Positions 35,521 to 46,130 of a stretch of DNA of 64,000 nt are shown piece by piece. Below the pieces are notes generated by a model. That model was not told the DNA's origin. It did not search any database and saw only the letters and a program-made list of their open reading frames with translations. Both the position numbers and the translations under genes were made by a program. Each line of letters begins with the position of its first letter. Position 1 is the stretch's first letter. The stretch covers positions 82,009,399 to 82,073,398 of the forward strand of contig NC_077232.1 of NCBI RefSeq assembly GCF_027887165.1. The letters are read 5' to 3'. This DNA is from Monodelphis domestica (lineage: Eukaryota > Chordata > Mammalia > Didelphimorphia > Didelphidae).

Positions 35521-36780
35521 CCAAATTACAAATATAATTGTTGTATTCTAGTTTTTAAAGATTCAATTTCATCCCTGGCTTTTTGGTGATTCTTCTCCTG
35601 GTCTGATTTTCTTTGGAGGTCATCTTTCATTTTCTTTGTTTCATCTTTCATCTCCTTTGCCTCATTTTCAAGCTGATTAATTTTGGCTTTCAAGACATTA
35701 TTTTCTCATTTTAGTTCAAATGCCTCTGTTTCCAGATGACTTATCTTGCTTTTTAAGTTCTTTTCCCAGTTGTCTTCAGCCTCTCTTAATTGTGATTTGA
35801 ATTGTATTTTGAGTTCTTCCAAAGCCTGTGTCCAATTTGCTGGAGTTTCTGTGTTTTTTCTTAGTGTTCCTTGATCCTCCTCTGTTTCATTTGCTCTTTG
35901 TTCATTGCCTGGATAGAAACTGTCAATTGTAATTTCTTTTTTCTTTTTCTGTTTGCTCATATTTGCTCCTTCTTTCCCCCTTGTAGTTGCCTGTAGTCTT
36001 GCTCCTCATTATGTGCTGAGACAGTGGGTTTGGGCTTTTCTCTCCTGAAGGGATGTCTCTGCTCTGCTCATTGGTCAGGTTGAGTCCTGATGTCAGATCT
36101 TCCCTAGCTGTCAACAGAAGCTGAAAAGGAGCTGGGCTTCCTACCTTGTTATTAAGGTGTTCTGTAGTGGTTGTAGCCTTCACTCTTGGAGCATGATCAG
36201 CAAGGCTCTCAGAGCAGTCTGTGGGGGAGGGGTGTTGGAGCTTGAGCTTCCCTGCCCTCAGAAGGCTTGATAAGATTAAGTCAGGGTGGAGCTTTTCTTG
36301 CAGAGCTAAATGTGCCCTGAGGCCAAAACATCCAAAGGGGGGGGGGGTGCAATATGGAGTGTCTTGGTTGTGACTGGGCTGCCTTCTCTGAGCTTCTCCA
36401 CCTGTCTCTCCACAACCTTGGTTCAAAGCCCTGAGCCTGGCACAGCTTTGCCCACAAGGTACTCCCTCCAGACTAGCACCCTTGTCCGTCCAGAGATTCC
36501 AGCCACTGCTGGAGGCTCAGGACTTTAGGTAGGGGAGGGGTCCTGGACCTTCCTTCTTCCCCTTAAACCTGAGAATTCTCGAATTCAGGCTTTTTGGGGG
36601 CCTACCTTTTAAGTTGAGTCCAGCAGGAGGGTTCCTTAGCTCTGTCCTGTTGTTAGATTGGGTTTTCAGTTCCCTAGAAGCATTTTGTTTTTAGTCAGTG
36701 AGGAAGGGTTTTCAGAGGTCTGAACTTTCACCTCCTCTACTCCGCCATCTTGACTCCACCTCCCCAAATTGCAAATATAA
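35521..36780 (-). mobile_element. L1 5' fragment (5' UTR plus start of ORF1) inserted in the older L1, with 17-bp flanking duplication
   Basis: Flanks CCAAATTACAAATATAA (35521-35537) and CCAAATTGCAAATATAA (36764-36780) differ at one base. The enclosed 1226 bases read on the minus strand as a 5' end (GGTGGAGTCAAGATGGCGG), a G+C-richer 5' UTR, and an ORF1 N-terminus beginning at 35960 (MSKQKKKKEITIDS) with a coiled-coil-like segment. The 3' side stops within ORF1 and has no A tail. ORF1 ends early at 35706. The outer L1 reads in L1 order on both sides. Confidence 0.8.
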
Positions 36781-37239
36781 AAAAATGAAAAGGAGAATTT
36801 GCTGCAAGTGAAACAGAAAGAAAATAAATTCTTAGAAACTATTTTGCTTAATTACATGCCACAAAATAGATAAATGAAATCAATTTATAAAAATGCAAGT
36901 TGTCCAGATGAATAAAACAATCAATAGGAAATCACCCATTTAATGGGGAAAAAAATTAAGTAAGTCATATATAAGCTTCCCGTAGAGGAAGACATCCCAA
37001 GACCAGATAGATTTACAAGTGAATTCAAAAAAAGCAATTAATTTCAATATCACATTAACTGTTAGTAAAAATAGAAAAAGAAGGGATGCTACTAAATCCC
37101 TTCTATAATACAAATATGGTCTTAATCCTTGAGGCAGGGAGAGAAAAAATAGAAAAACTACAGACCACTATTTCTCATGACTTTTTGATATGAAAACTTT
37201 GTATAAAAATATTAGCAAATATGCTAGGGCAACATATTT

Positions 37240-37382
37240 AAAAGATTATGCATAGTCGGCTCTGGGAGGAGTAGTGGGAGGGGAGGAAGGAAAAGAAAAT
37301 GATTTTTGTATCCAATGAATAATGTTTGAAATTGACCAAATAAAAATAATGTTTAAAAGTGAAAAAAAAAAGATTATGTATA
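37240..37382 (+). mobile_element. Short 5'-truncated L1 3' tail with 15-bp target duplication
   Basis: AAAAGATTATGCATA (37240-37254) and AAAAGATTATGTATA (37368-37382) flank 113 bases of L1 3' UTR. That insert contains GGGAGGGGAGGAAGG and ends in an A run. The left duplication follows TTT, giving the preferred TT/AAAA nick site. The older L1 is continuous across the insert. Confidence 0.85.
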
Positions 37383-37857
37383 ATGACCAGATTGGATTTA
37401 TGCTAGGAATGCAGAGTTGGTTCAGTTCTAGGAAAACTATAAGCAGAAAGGACCATATTAATGTTTTAAAAATCACATGATTATATCAATAGGTTCCTGT
37501 CAAAAGACAATACTTATTTCATTAAAAATCATTAGAATAAATGAATTTCCATGTTATATTAAATAGTATAGATCGAAAACAAGTGCTAACATTATTTGTA
37601 ATGAATAAATACTAGCCAAAGTTCTTTCTAGTAAGATCAGAGGGAAAGCAAGGATTTCATTTATTACCAATATTATTAGAACTCTAGAAATGCTAAGAAA
37701 AAAATGAAATTCAAGTAGTAATAATAATAGGCAAAGAGTAAACACAGCTGTGCTTTTTGCAAATGATATGATAGTGTATTTAGAGAACTCTAGAGATTCA
37801 ACTAAAAATTAATTGGGGAAAAATAGCAAAAGAAGCAGAATATAAAATAACCCTTAT

Positions 37858-38023
37858 ACAAAACATTAGCCTTTATAGGTACAACCCAGATTAAATTGCT
37901 TGTCCATTCCGGGAGGGGAGAGGGAAGAAAGGAGGGAGACAACACGAATCATATATATTTGGAAAACTTTGGTGTAAATTTGTTATTAAAATAAAATAAA
38001 GATAAAACAAAACATTATCCTTT
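37858..38023 (+). mobile_element. Second short L1 3' tail with 17-bp target duplication
   Basis: ACAAAACATTAGCCTTT (37858-37874) and ACAAAACATTATCCTTT (38007-38023) flank about 132 bases containing 'CCGGGAGGGGAGAGGGAAG' and an AATAAAATAAAG-type tail. It is related to the 37255 insert. Confidence 0.85.
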
Positions 38024-38070
38024 CTGCATATTACTTACGAAGCCAAGCAGGAAGAGACAGACATTTTATT

Positions 38071-38286
38071 AAAAATAACTAGAGTGGACAACTAGGCGTT
38101 TCAGTGGATTGAGAGATAGGTCTAGAGACCTGTATTCAAATCTGGCCTCAGACACTTCCTAGCTGTGTGACCCTGGACAAGTCACTTAGCTCCCATTGCC
38201 TGGCTCTTACTGCCCTTCTGCCTTGGAACTGATACACAATATTAATTCTAAGATAGAAGGTAAGGGTTTTAAAAAAATAACTAAAG
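38071..38286 (+). mobile_element. Full-length SINE1/MON1-like SINE with 14-bp target duplication
   Basis: AAAAATAACTAGAG (38071-38084) and AAAAATAACTAAAG (38273-38286) flank the SINE. Its core has 'CTTCCTAGCTGTGTGACCC', 'GACAAGTCACTTAGCTCCC' and 'AGATAGAAGGTAAGGG'. The left duplication follows TTATT, a TT/AAAA site, which points to L1 machinery. This is the best reference copy of the family in the window. Confidence 0.9.
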
Positions 38287-38618
38287 AATGTCTAAGTTAT
38301 CTGACAGTTCTACACACAAATGATACAAATACAACTATAAAACACTTTTCAAAAACGACAGGCCTAAATAATTGAAGAAATATTAATTATTCATAGTGGA
38401 TTCCTGTTGGAATAATGAACATTATAATATAGCCTAATTATTTTATTCCATGTGATATTGATCAACTTCTAAAGGGTTATTTAAGAGGGCTAGAAAATAT
38501 AACAATATTCATCTAGGCAAAAAGGGGAAAATGATAAAAAATCACAAGGAATATAATGAAAATTTAAAAAGGAAGGTAGAGGGTCTACCAGTATCGGTTC
38601 TAAAACTCTGCTATAAAA

Positions 38619-38720
38619 ATATATATATACACACACACACATATATATACACATATATATACACATACACATTTATATACACATATATACATATACATGT
38701 ATATATATGTATATATTACA
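38619..38720. repeat. (TA)n/(CA)n compound microsatellite
   Basis: Mixed ATAT, ACACAC and ATAC words inside the old L1. They produce artificial Tyr/Ile-rich frames. Confidence 0.9.
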
Positions 38721-39479
38721 AAATATATAAAATTGCAATCATCAAAAGTATTTGGTACTGTTTTAAAAGAAAAATTAGTAAGTGAAACAATAAGCTGATA
38801 TAATACACAGAGGCATGTGCACACCATGGAAATGCTCAATAAGCCCAAAGACTTCAGCTACGTGTATAATAAGACTCACCATTTGTCAAAAACTGTTGGG
38901 AAAGCCAGAAACCAATCTGTTAGAAATTAGGGTTAGCTCAGCATTTCACACTATTGAATATCATAATCTCCCAATGGATACACAAGATAGAAAATCTCAT
39001 AAACAAATTAGGAACAATAAAAGAGTTTCCTTTCACAGGAATGCCTATGGGAAGAGTTCATGATGAAAAAAGGCATGGAGAGAATGATAGGAGTTAAAAA
39101 TGGACATGTGGTTACATCACTTTTGTACAAACATCATCACTGAAGCTAAAATTAAGGGAAACAATGAATTGAAGTATGAACACAATTCTTCTCAGAAGAA
39201 AAAGCAAGATATCAGCAAGTGTGTGAAAAAAATCTCCAAATTAGAGAAATAGGCATTCAACCAAATCTGACCTTCCATTCATCAAATGGGAAAAGATGGC
39301 AGAAAATAAAATGACAATTTTCAAAAGTTTATGGGGGGAAAAGCACAGTAATGCACTATTGGTGGAATTCAACATTCCAGAAAGCAATTTATAATGATGT
39401 CTCCAAAATCACCAAAACGTTCCAAGTCTCATAACCATGTAAGAATTAAAATTAAATCTCAATAATAAAAATATTAAAT

Positions 39480-39905
39480 TTTAGGAGATTTATTAATGAT
39501 CATTAGAAATCAAGAAATAAAGAGGATACAATAAAGACCACATGCCCATGGCTGATTAGCCCATTTAAAATCCCTGTGCTTAGCTTACCACTGCCACCAT
39601 GTTGGCTGCAAGCCCAAGAAAGGACCCCAAGAGGACTGCCCACTCACTAATATCCTCTGTCTACAGGAAGTTTGCAATGACAGGAAGTCAGTGGGCTCCT
39701 GGGAAATGTAGTTCTTTTTTTAGGGTAACAGATTTTCAATTATACAACCAGCAATGCCATAAAGGGATTCCCAATAAATCCACATTTATTAAGTCCTTAC
39801 TTTGGGTCAGGTATTGTGCTAAGCACTGGAAATGCAAATATGAACCAAAAGAAAGACAACCCCTGCCCTCAAGGAGCTCACATTCTAAGGGGTGACACAA
39901 TCCAT
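39480..39905. repeat. Foreign block in the L1: dispersed-repeat end plus ancient repeat
   Basis: L1-like sequence stops near 39480 and resumes near 39905. 39690-39760 (CTGGGAAATGTAGTTCTTTT, then a TTTCAATTATAC end) resembles the ends of the repeats at 44415-44640 and 60480-60710. 39770-39900 carries 'GTATTGTGCTAAGCACTGG' and 'CCTGCCCTCAAGGAGCTC', the unassigned ancient family. Confidence 0.5.
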
Positions 39906-40515
39906 AAAGGAGTGAATTCTCATCAGATGAAGAATGACTGACCAGATTATGAACTATGAATGTAATAACATATTATTATACTGCATGAAATAAGGAATGG
40001 AACCTATTCAGAGAAAGCCAGTTGTATGAAGTGTTGTAATATGAAGTGACTAGCACCAGAAGACAGTTTGTAAAATAACAACAATACTATAAAGGAAAAT
40101 AATTTGAAAAGACTTAAGAATTCTGATCAATGCAATGGCCAAACCTTGACTCCAGAGGAATGATGAAGCAGCATGTTTCCCACCTCCTGACTCTACAGGC
40201 TCAGAATGAGACCTACATTTTTGGACATGGCTAATGCCCCCCCCCCCAAAAAAAAGGAAGACAGAAAACCATCCAGAAGATCAGGAGGAGGTTCAGCGCA
40301 GGGAAGCAGCTTTGGAACTAAAAAGTTGAATTGAATAGATACTCTGAAAAACAAAATAAAACAAGTTGCACATCTTTATATAATTTTATAAATAATTTAT
40401 GTACCTAATTCATAATTTCATATACAATCTTTTTCTGTTCTCTATATGGGGAAATGATGTTTGTTTTTTGTCTGTCATTCAGAATTAAAAAAAAAAACTT
40501 TTAATGAAAAACTGG

Positions 40516-41200
40516 TGGGGGAAAAAAGAGAGAAAGCACCCTTGCTAGGTGACCTTGAGCAAGCCTCTTCACTTTCTGAGTCTCACTTTTATTATCCTCA
40601 TGATATTTGACCAGATGACCTCTAAGGCCATTTTTCTGCTCTAAATCCTTGAATCTTTGGCTATTGGAAATGTTTTAAATTTTTAAAAAAAGTTTCAGAT
40701 AGAGTCCTAGGTTATCCATGCTGAATCCAGTCTTTGGTATTCTTTATACATATTTCTGTATCTGGATGGTGAGTTTGTGAGCAAAGCCATGATCCTAAAG
40801 CCCTGTGAGATCTTCACTAAGCAAAGCTATATTATGGTCCCTGGGCTCCGCTACAGATCCGGAGAGTAGACCCAGGCATTTAAGAGACTGCCAACATGTT
40901 GAAACACCAAGAGGTCTTTGCTTTGTCTTGAATTAACCAGAAAATTTAATTTCCTGGGGACTCCATGGCCAGTACTTAATTGTGATATGACTGCACATTC
41001 CAAACTCAATTTCCATACCTTAGTTAAGTGGGATTAAGATGGCTTTATACCCTTGTTTGGCCGTCTTCTGGAATCATAGATTCTCAGTGTGAAAAGGCTG
41101 TCAGAAATCATCCAACTTGTGCCTCATCAGCTATTATCCCTGACTAGATAGGATCCATTTCTTAGTCTCAAAGGGTTCGGCGCTGAAAGAGACCAGAGAG
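40516..41200. other. MIR-like fragment then unique-looking sequence
   Basis: 40535-40665 resembles a plus-strand MIR ('GCTAGGTGACCTTGAGCAAG', 'GACCAGATGACCTCTAAGGC'). 40666-41200 shows no recognised repeat or gene. Confidence 0.5.
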
Positions 41201-42214
41201 ATCAGTTTCTTGATTAAGCAGATTGTGGGGTTTTCCTTAATGGACTTCCCTGACCAGCAGGGTCCCACAAGGGAAGGGGCTCACCTTTGTGATGGGACCC
41301 GAGGAGAGGTAGGAACCGAGAACCAGGGTGGAAATGAAAGACACGGACAAATCAGTGATTGGATAGGGCAGGCAACCCCTATGATTTTCCTTAAGGCGGA
41401 AAATGAGGATAATGGAATACAAGGTGGTTGAGGAGATTAAGATAGAGAATGCAGGCCGAGATGGTTCCAGCCTCGGGGAAGGAGAAGGTCAAGAAGAGAG
41501 AGACATAGTCATTGAGGAGCCCAGTGGAGCTCCATGGAAGGGAGAAAGGCCAAGAGGAAGTTCATGGGATTGCCTCTGAATTTATTCATGTCCTGCTTGG
41601 GCGGTACTCCCAAGGACGTAGTAACCACATCACAAAGTATAGACAATTAAGATTGGGTGGCAAGGTAGAGGGAACACCTTTTGGGCGTGTAGGACATAAC
41701 CACGCTTTCCCGGGCTGGTCTCCGAACATGTTAATGGACTTGTGTTGGGCAATAGGTCTCGTGATCAGGTCAAGGTTACCTTCACAAAGCTTATCGGTAA
41801 AGCCTCATGCTTGGAGACACAGTAGTAATACAGTCATCTATATTTCATAGATGTGAATATGCTTGGGATGCTACACAGATGAAGAAATGGAGACTCAAAA
41901 GGGGAAGGACTTGCCCACCATCATACCAGGAGTTAGTAGCTGAGCAGGATTTGACCCTAGCCCTGGACCCAGAGCTCCAGAGCTCATTCCACCATGTCAC
42001 CATCAGCTGAGTCCAAGAGTTCCACTGCAAGGGGTGCAAAGGGAGGAAGGGTCCCTCTTAGGCTAAATGCCAGAATTGTTGTACAGTAGCCCAAGTTGGT
42101 AACTTGGACACAGGGTTCTAAGCTGGCAGTGCCAAAGATGGAAAGGAATGTCTCCAGTGGAAATAGGGCCAGTGCCAGGATCAAAACAAAACTCAAGGAG
42201 GCTGAATGAAGTAG
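41201..42214. other. Intergenic sequence, no gene seen
   Basis: Scattered CpGs are slightly more frequent than in the flanks. 41860-42000 resembles a minus-strand MIR. Frames of 60-112 codons have no recognisable domains. Confidence 0.45.
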
Positions 42215-43100
42215 AGATATTCAGTTCAACAAATACTTATTAAGTATGTACTGTGTGCAAAGCATCGTGCTAAATGCTAGGGTTACAAAAACAAAACAGG
42301 GCAGTCTGTCTTTAAAAGAACTTGTAACCATGGAAAGGGGAGTGATAAAACGTTGAATACTGGTTCTGGGGAGCTCAAAACCTTTTTGAGATAACCCATT
42401 TGACTGTTGGGCAATTCCTTCCTTATAATAAGTTGAAATATTCATGGATCCTAGTTCTGTCCTCAGGAGCCTTATAGGAAGTCTCCCTGTGTATATCTTC
42501 CATTAGAAATGTCTTGCATACAGAGACCAGAGGGGTTTAATTTATTTTGTAGAATGCCCAGTTCAGAGATGTCTTGGTCACAAAGAGTCAAGTGTCAGCA
42601 GAGGGAAGAAAGACAATGAGGCCATTGGGAAGCCCCAGTCTTTGTCTGTTCCACTACATGCTTGGTGAGCTTTTCCTTTTCTTTGGAAGGAGCCCCAATG
42701 AAGGAACTAGAAGGGCACACCATGGTACTAGCATCCAGGAAGCGAGCCTAGCCATCCATCAGTTTCTCAAGGCTCTTCCACCTTTGTCTGACTGGATGAA
42801 AACCAGCTGGCATTGGTTCAGAATCCTCGTTAGGATCAAATGTGGAACTTTACAGCATAAATCTTTTTTATAGTTATTTAAGGCACTATAGCCACCTTTT
42901 CCTTAAGACAATCTACTGAGGGAGGGAGGATAAACATTCTCACATTACAGAGGAGGAAACTGAGGTTCAGAGAGAGGAGTAACTTCTCCAAGGTCACATT
43001 GCCAATAAATCATCAAGCCTGCACGGAAACCCAGGGCAAGCCCTACCCTGGTTCCTTGGACTGATATTCCTGCCAGCAACTAAATCCCCAAGTCTCACTA
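42215..43100. other. Intergenic sequence with ancient repeat and MIR remnants
   Basis: 42215-42340 ('TGTACTGTGTGCAAAGCATC') belongs to the unassigned ancient family. 42940-43030 ('GAGGAGGAAACTGAGGTTC', 'CAAGGTCACATTGCCAATAA') is a minus-strand MIR-type remnant. Confidence 0.5.
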
Positions 43101-44410
43101 CATATACAAAACATAGACTAACCGGCGAGAATTCACAAGTGGACCCTCTATCTTGGATGGACTCCGGCATATGATAGCCCTTTAGAGCTCATTCATCCAA
43201 GTGGAGTTGGCTCTGCCAGTTGGAGTACCCAGAAATACGGCTGCTCCCACTTTTAGGGTTCTAGGGAGCAATACTTTGGGTGGCTCTCCTCCTAGCATGA
43301 GCCTTCACCAGTTTGCTCCCCCTCAACAACCAGCCAGTAGACTTGAGTTCTTTTATAAAGGCATTTATTCAAATAACAAGGCAAGAACGTGGCTTACAAA
43401 GCATTCTCCCTAGCACCAGCAGTGTATTCTCCCATAAATAGGTGGTAAAGAATGGGACAAACTTAGAATATAATGAGAGTGAGGCACAGGGAGGGACCAG
43501 CCATGGCTAAGGCAGTTCAGAACTCTAGAATGGCAGCTCCTCTACGTCTTTTCTCTATAGAGAAGGTCCTATTTACCCCATGCAGAGGGAGATGTTAGTG
43601 AGAGACGAGCTGTTGGCTTTTCTTAGAGCTTCGGTATCTCTGCAGGAATTACAGCTCAGCAGGGTCTTTTCCTTCCAAGGAACTGGACTGGGCTCATCTG
43701 CTGGGCTCAGTTGAATAGGTCCCTTGGTAGCTCCCGGGCTTGGCTGCGGCTGGACGGGATGGGGATGCTACCCTGGACAGGGGCCACGAGACAGGACTAG
43801 GCAGGCCAGTGTGGCTCTGGGCAGCTGCCGCTAGATTAAAATCCCGCCATCTGCCCAGTAGGCAGTCTCTAAGCGGCTCTGCGTCATCCCCAAAGTTCCC
43901 AGATTTTCTGGTGGGTCCCCATCGCCAGGGACATCTCCATCCGCATTGCCATCTATCAGACTCTTTGCTACCTTGTTCTGTCAGTCTCTCTAACGAGAGG
44001 CAGCGTGGTGTTACTCTTGTCAAGTCCCTGAACTTCTTTCTGCCTGAGCATCCTCACCTGTAAAATGGGGATCATGATAGTACCTCTCAGTCATTGGGAG
44101 GTTCAAAAGAGATACTGTCTGTAAAGTGCTGCAGACGTGCTTATTCCCTTCCCTCGCACTGTCTAGGATATCGCCATCATTTCAATGCCATGAGATCTAT
44201 AGGACAGATCAGGGCATCTTCAAGCTTTCCTGGCTGGTCATGAATGCCAGACTCATGGTGGGCTCGTGCTGCTCCTCATCTCTGGCAGGCAGCATCCAAC
44301 TTGCTTCTAGTTAAAAATAGAGGGGGATGAAGGGTAGATAGGGAGCCAGGCTTAGTTAGACATGAGAGATTCTGGACCCAAATCTGTGTAAAGATGAAAA
44401 TTACTATTCA
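43101..44410. other. Intergenic sequence, modest CpG content, no gene seen
   Basis: 43640-44010 has roughly 15 scattered CpGs. Overlapping frames on both strands near 43700-44060 have no domain. 44030-44150 resembles a MIR-type end ('CATCCTCACCTGTAAAATGG'). Confidence 0.45.
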
Positions 44411-44414
44411 GTAA

Positions 44415-44640
44415 CTAAGTATTATAGTTTTAAAGTTTTATTAGTAATAACTAAAGTAAAAGAATTAACTGAACCCAGCCCAGTTGCTAGAGAAGAGAGA
44501 GAAAAGAGAGGAGCTACAGTTTTTCTCAAATGCAATCACGCAAAGGTGAGGACTCAAGAAAAGGGAAAAGGATTCTAGGTAATACAGAAAGGAATTTTGG
44601 GTAATGTAGTTTTTAGGGGTTCAAGAATTTCCAACTATAC
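44415..44640 (+). repeat. Unclassified dispersed repeat, copy A
   Basis: Shares an ordered set of words with 60480-60710: TTTATTAGTAATAACT, CAGTTGCTAGAGAAGAGAGAG, GGAGCTACAG, GGGAAAAGGATTCT, GGGTTCAAGA and a pyrimidine/AT end. It may be an LTR-like or SINE-like marsupial family that I cannot name. Confidence 0.6.
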
Positions 44641-44780
44641 ATCTGTCTTCAGATATTTCCTAGCTTTGGGACCCTGAACAAGTCACTGAACCCCCATTGC
44701 CCAGCCCTTACCACTCTTCTGCCATAGAACTAATACAGTATTGATCCTAAGATGGCAGGTAAGGGTTAAAAAAAAATATA
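44641..44780 (+). repeat. SINE1-like SINE, partial
   Basis: 'TTTCCTAGCTTTGGGACCC', 'CACTGAACCCCCATTGCCC' and 'ATGGCAGGTAAGGGTTAAAA'. The tRNA-related head is missing. Confidence 0.85.
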
Positions 44781-44975
44781 GGGGGCAGCTGGGTAGCTGG
44801 GTGGATTGAGAGCCAAGCCTAGAGATGGGAGGTCCTAGGTTCAAATATGGCCTCAGATACTTCCCAGCTCTGTGCCCTGGGCAAGTCACTTGACCCCTGT
44901 TGCCTAGCCCTTACCACTCTTCTGCCTTGGATTATTGACTCCAAGACAGAAGGTAAGGGTTTAAAAAAAAAAAAA
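44781..44975 (+). repeat. SINE1-like SINE, full length, tandem to the previous one
   Basis: 'GGGGGCAGCTGGGTAGCTGG', 'GATGGGAGGTCCTAGGTTC', 'GGGCAAGTCACTTGACCCC' and 'GACAGAAGGTAAGGGTTT'. It was inserted in the A tail of the preceding copy. An AT-rich microsatellite follows to about 45060. Confidence 0.9.
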
Positions 44976-45060
44976 ATATATATATATATAAATATAAATA
45001 ATATAATATCACATTATATAAATTTATATATACATATGTTATATATATTCATATATATAG

Positions 45061-46130
45061 GATTAGTCATACTAGAAAATTATCTCCATATACATGGTCT
45101 ATAAACTCAGTAATAACCCACTTCAAAGCCAAGAAGTCCAGTTTGTGTATCTAAAGATGAATCAATGGTTTTCTGTGACCATTACTCATTTGGTACTGTT
45201 GGGAAATTCCTCAACCTAAAGTTCCCAAGATCCTTCTTGGTCCCCTTGCTTCGGGGGAATAAACCACAAAGTAATGCTAGAAGATTAAAAAACATAATTA
45301 GCACCAGCTGATGGTGGACACTTGGTGGGACAAAGAGAGACACATCCACGGAGAGATTCCCAGGGGAGGAGCATAAAAAACCAGAGGGTGGCATTACCAG
45401 AATCAAAAAAACCCTATCCGGTGAGGCTGCTTAGCCACTTTTTCCGGGAGGTTGAGAAATAGGAGTAAGGCTGTGAGGTGATTTGGAGAAGAACTGTGCA
45501 CCTTGGGGCAGAACTTGTTCTCCCTGGTGTCTCAAAGTAGCCAAAAATTGGGTTTATTCCAAGAGAGACACTTTCTCTGTGAACAAAATATCCTGGTGAG
45601 GCAGGAGGTTTCTAAGATAGGAAGACTCCTTGGTGCAGTTAAGAGGAAAACTCTCTCTTTGGACTTTTACCATGATCAACCAGACAAAAATCAGGACAAA
45701 GAATTAATACGGGTTTATTAATGGTGTCAAGGTAGTAATAAGGCCATGGGCTGATCGCTGGCCATCAACAAATGGCTTCAACTTTGGATCCATTCATGGC
45801 TGCAAAAGAGGTCCTTGCATCTCAGCTTCCTCCCCAAGATAGCCAGTGTTTGCCAGTTTGCAAGTAGAAGTACAAACGTTCCAGAAACAGAGCCTTCCCC
45901 AACCCTGACTGTCAGGCAGGGCTGGGAACAATGGATCATTGTCAACAGAACTTGACTGCCCACGTGGGATAGTAGATAAAATCTTTAAATACTTGTGAAC
46001 ATTTCTCATCCCATCCCAATTTCTTAATGGCTTCTGGGTATTCACTCTCCAAAAGGCAGAGTTCCCCCCCTGCCCCCATCTTTACCTTGGCCAGTTCTTT
46101 CTTGAGCTGACTCCAGGAAAACAACTTTTA
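45061..46130. other. Intergenic sequence, possible LTR-derived
   Basis: 45198-45533 starts TGTTGGGAAATTCC, contains a GAGCATAAAAAACC TATA-like string and ends TGGTGTCTCA. This is loosely like a solo LTR, but no target duplication or primer site was seen. The remainder is unrecognised. Confidence 0.3.

Larger units (their letters stand above)
32940..40515 (+). mobile_element. Old plus-strand L1 LINE carrying several nested insertions
   Basis: Scattered sense blocks follow L1 order. An ORF1-like part near 33850-33990 is followed by an endonuclease part (FTKID-like reading near 35190). RT blocks come next: DQIGFMLGMQSWFSSRK near 37388, then FANDMIVYLENSRDSTK near 37755. The ORF2 C-terminus and 3' UTR follow (AATGCACTATTGGTGGAATT near 39351; 40120-40250 with GACATGGCTAATG). 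The element ends in an A run near 40490-40500. Every frame is interrupted, so it is inactive. Later insertions lie at 35538, 37255, 37875, 38085 and about 39480. The left edge is uncertain. Confidence 0.7.

Noticed and set aside
35923..36426. 167-codon minus frame
   Set aside because: Lies in the 5' UTR of the inserted L1 fragment and runs into ORF1 in another frame; not a host gene.
43640..44010. Second CpG-containing patch as a promoter
   Set aside because: CpGs are only moderately frequent and mixed with repeat-like sequence; too weak to call.
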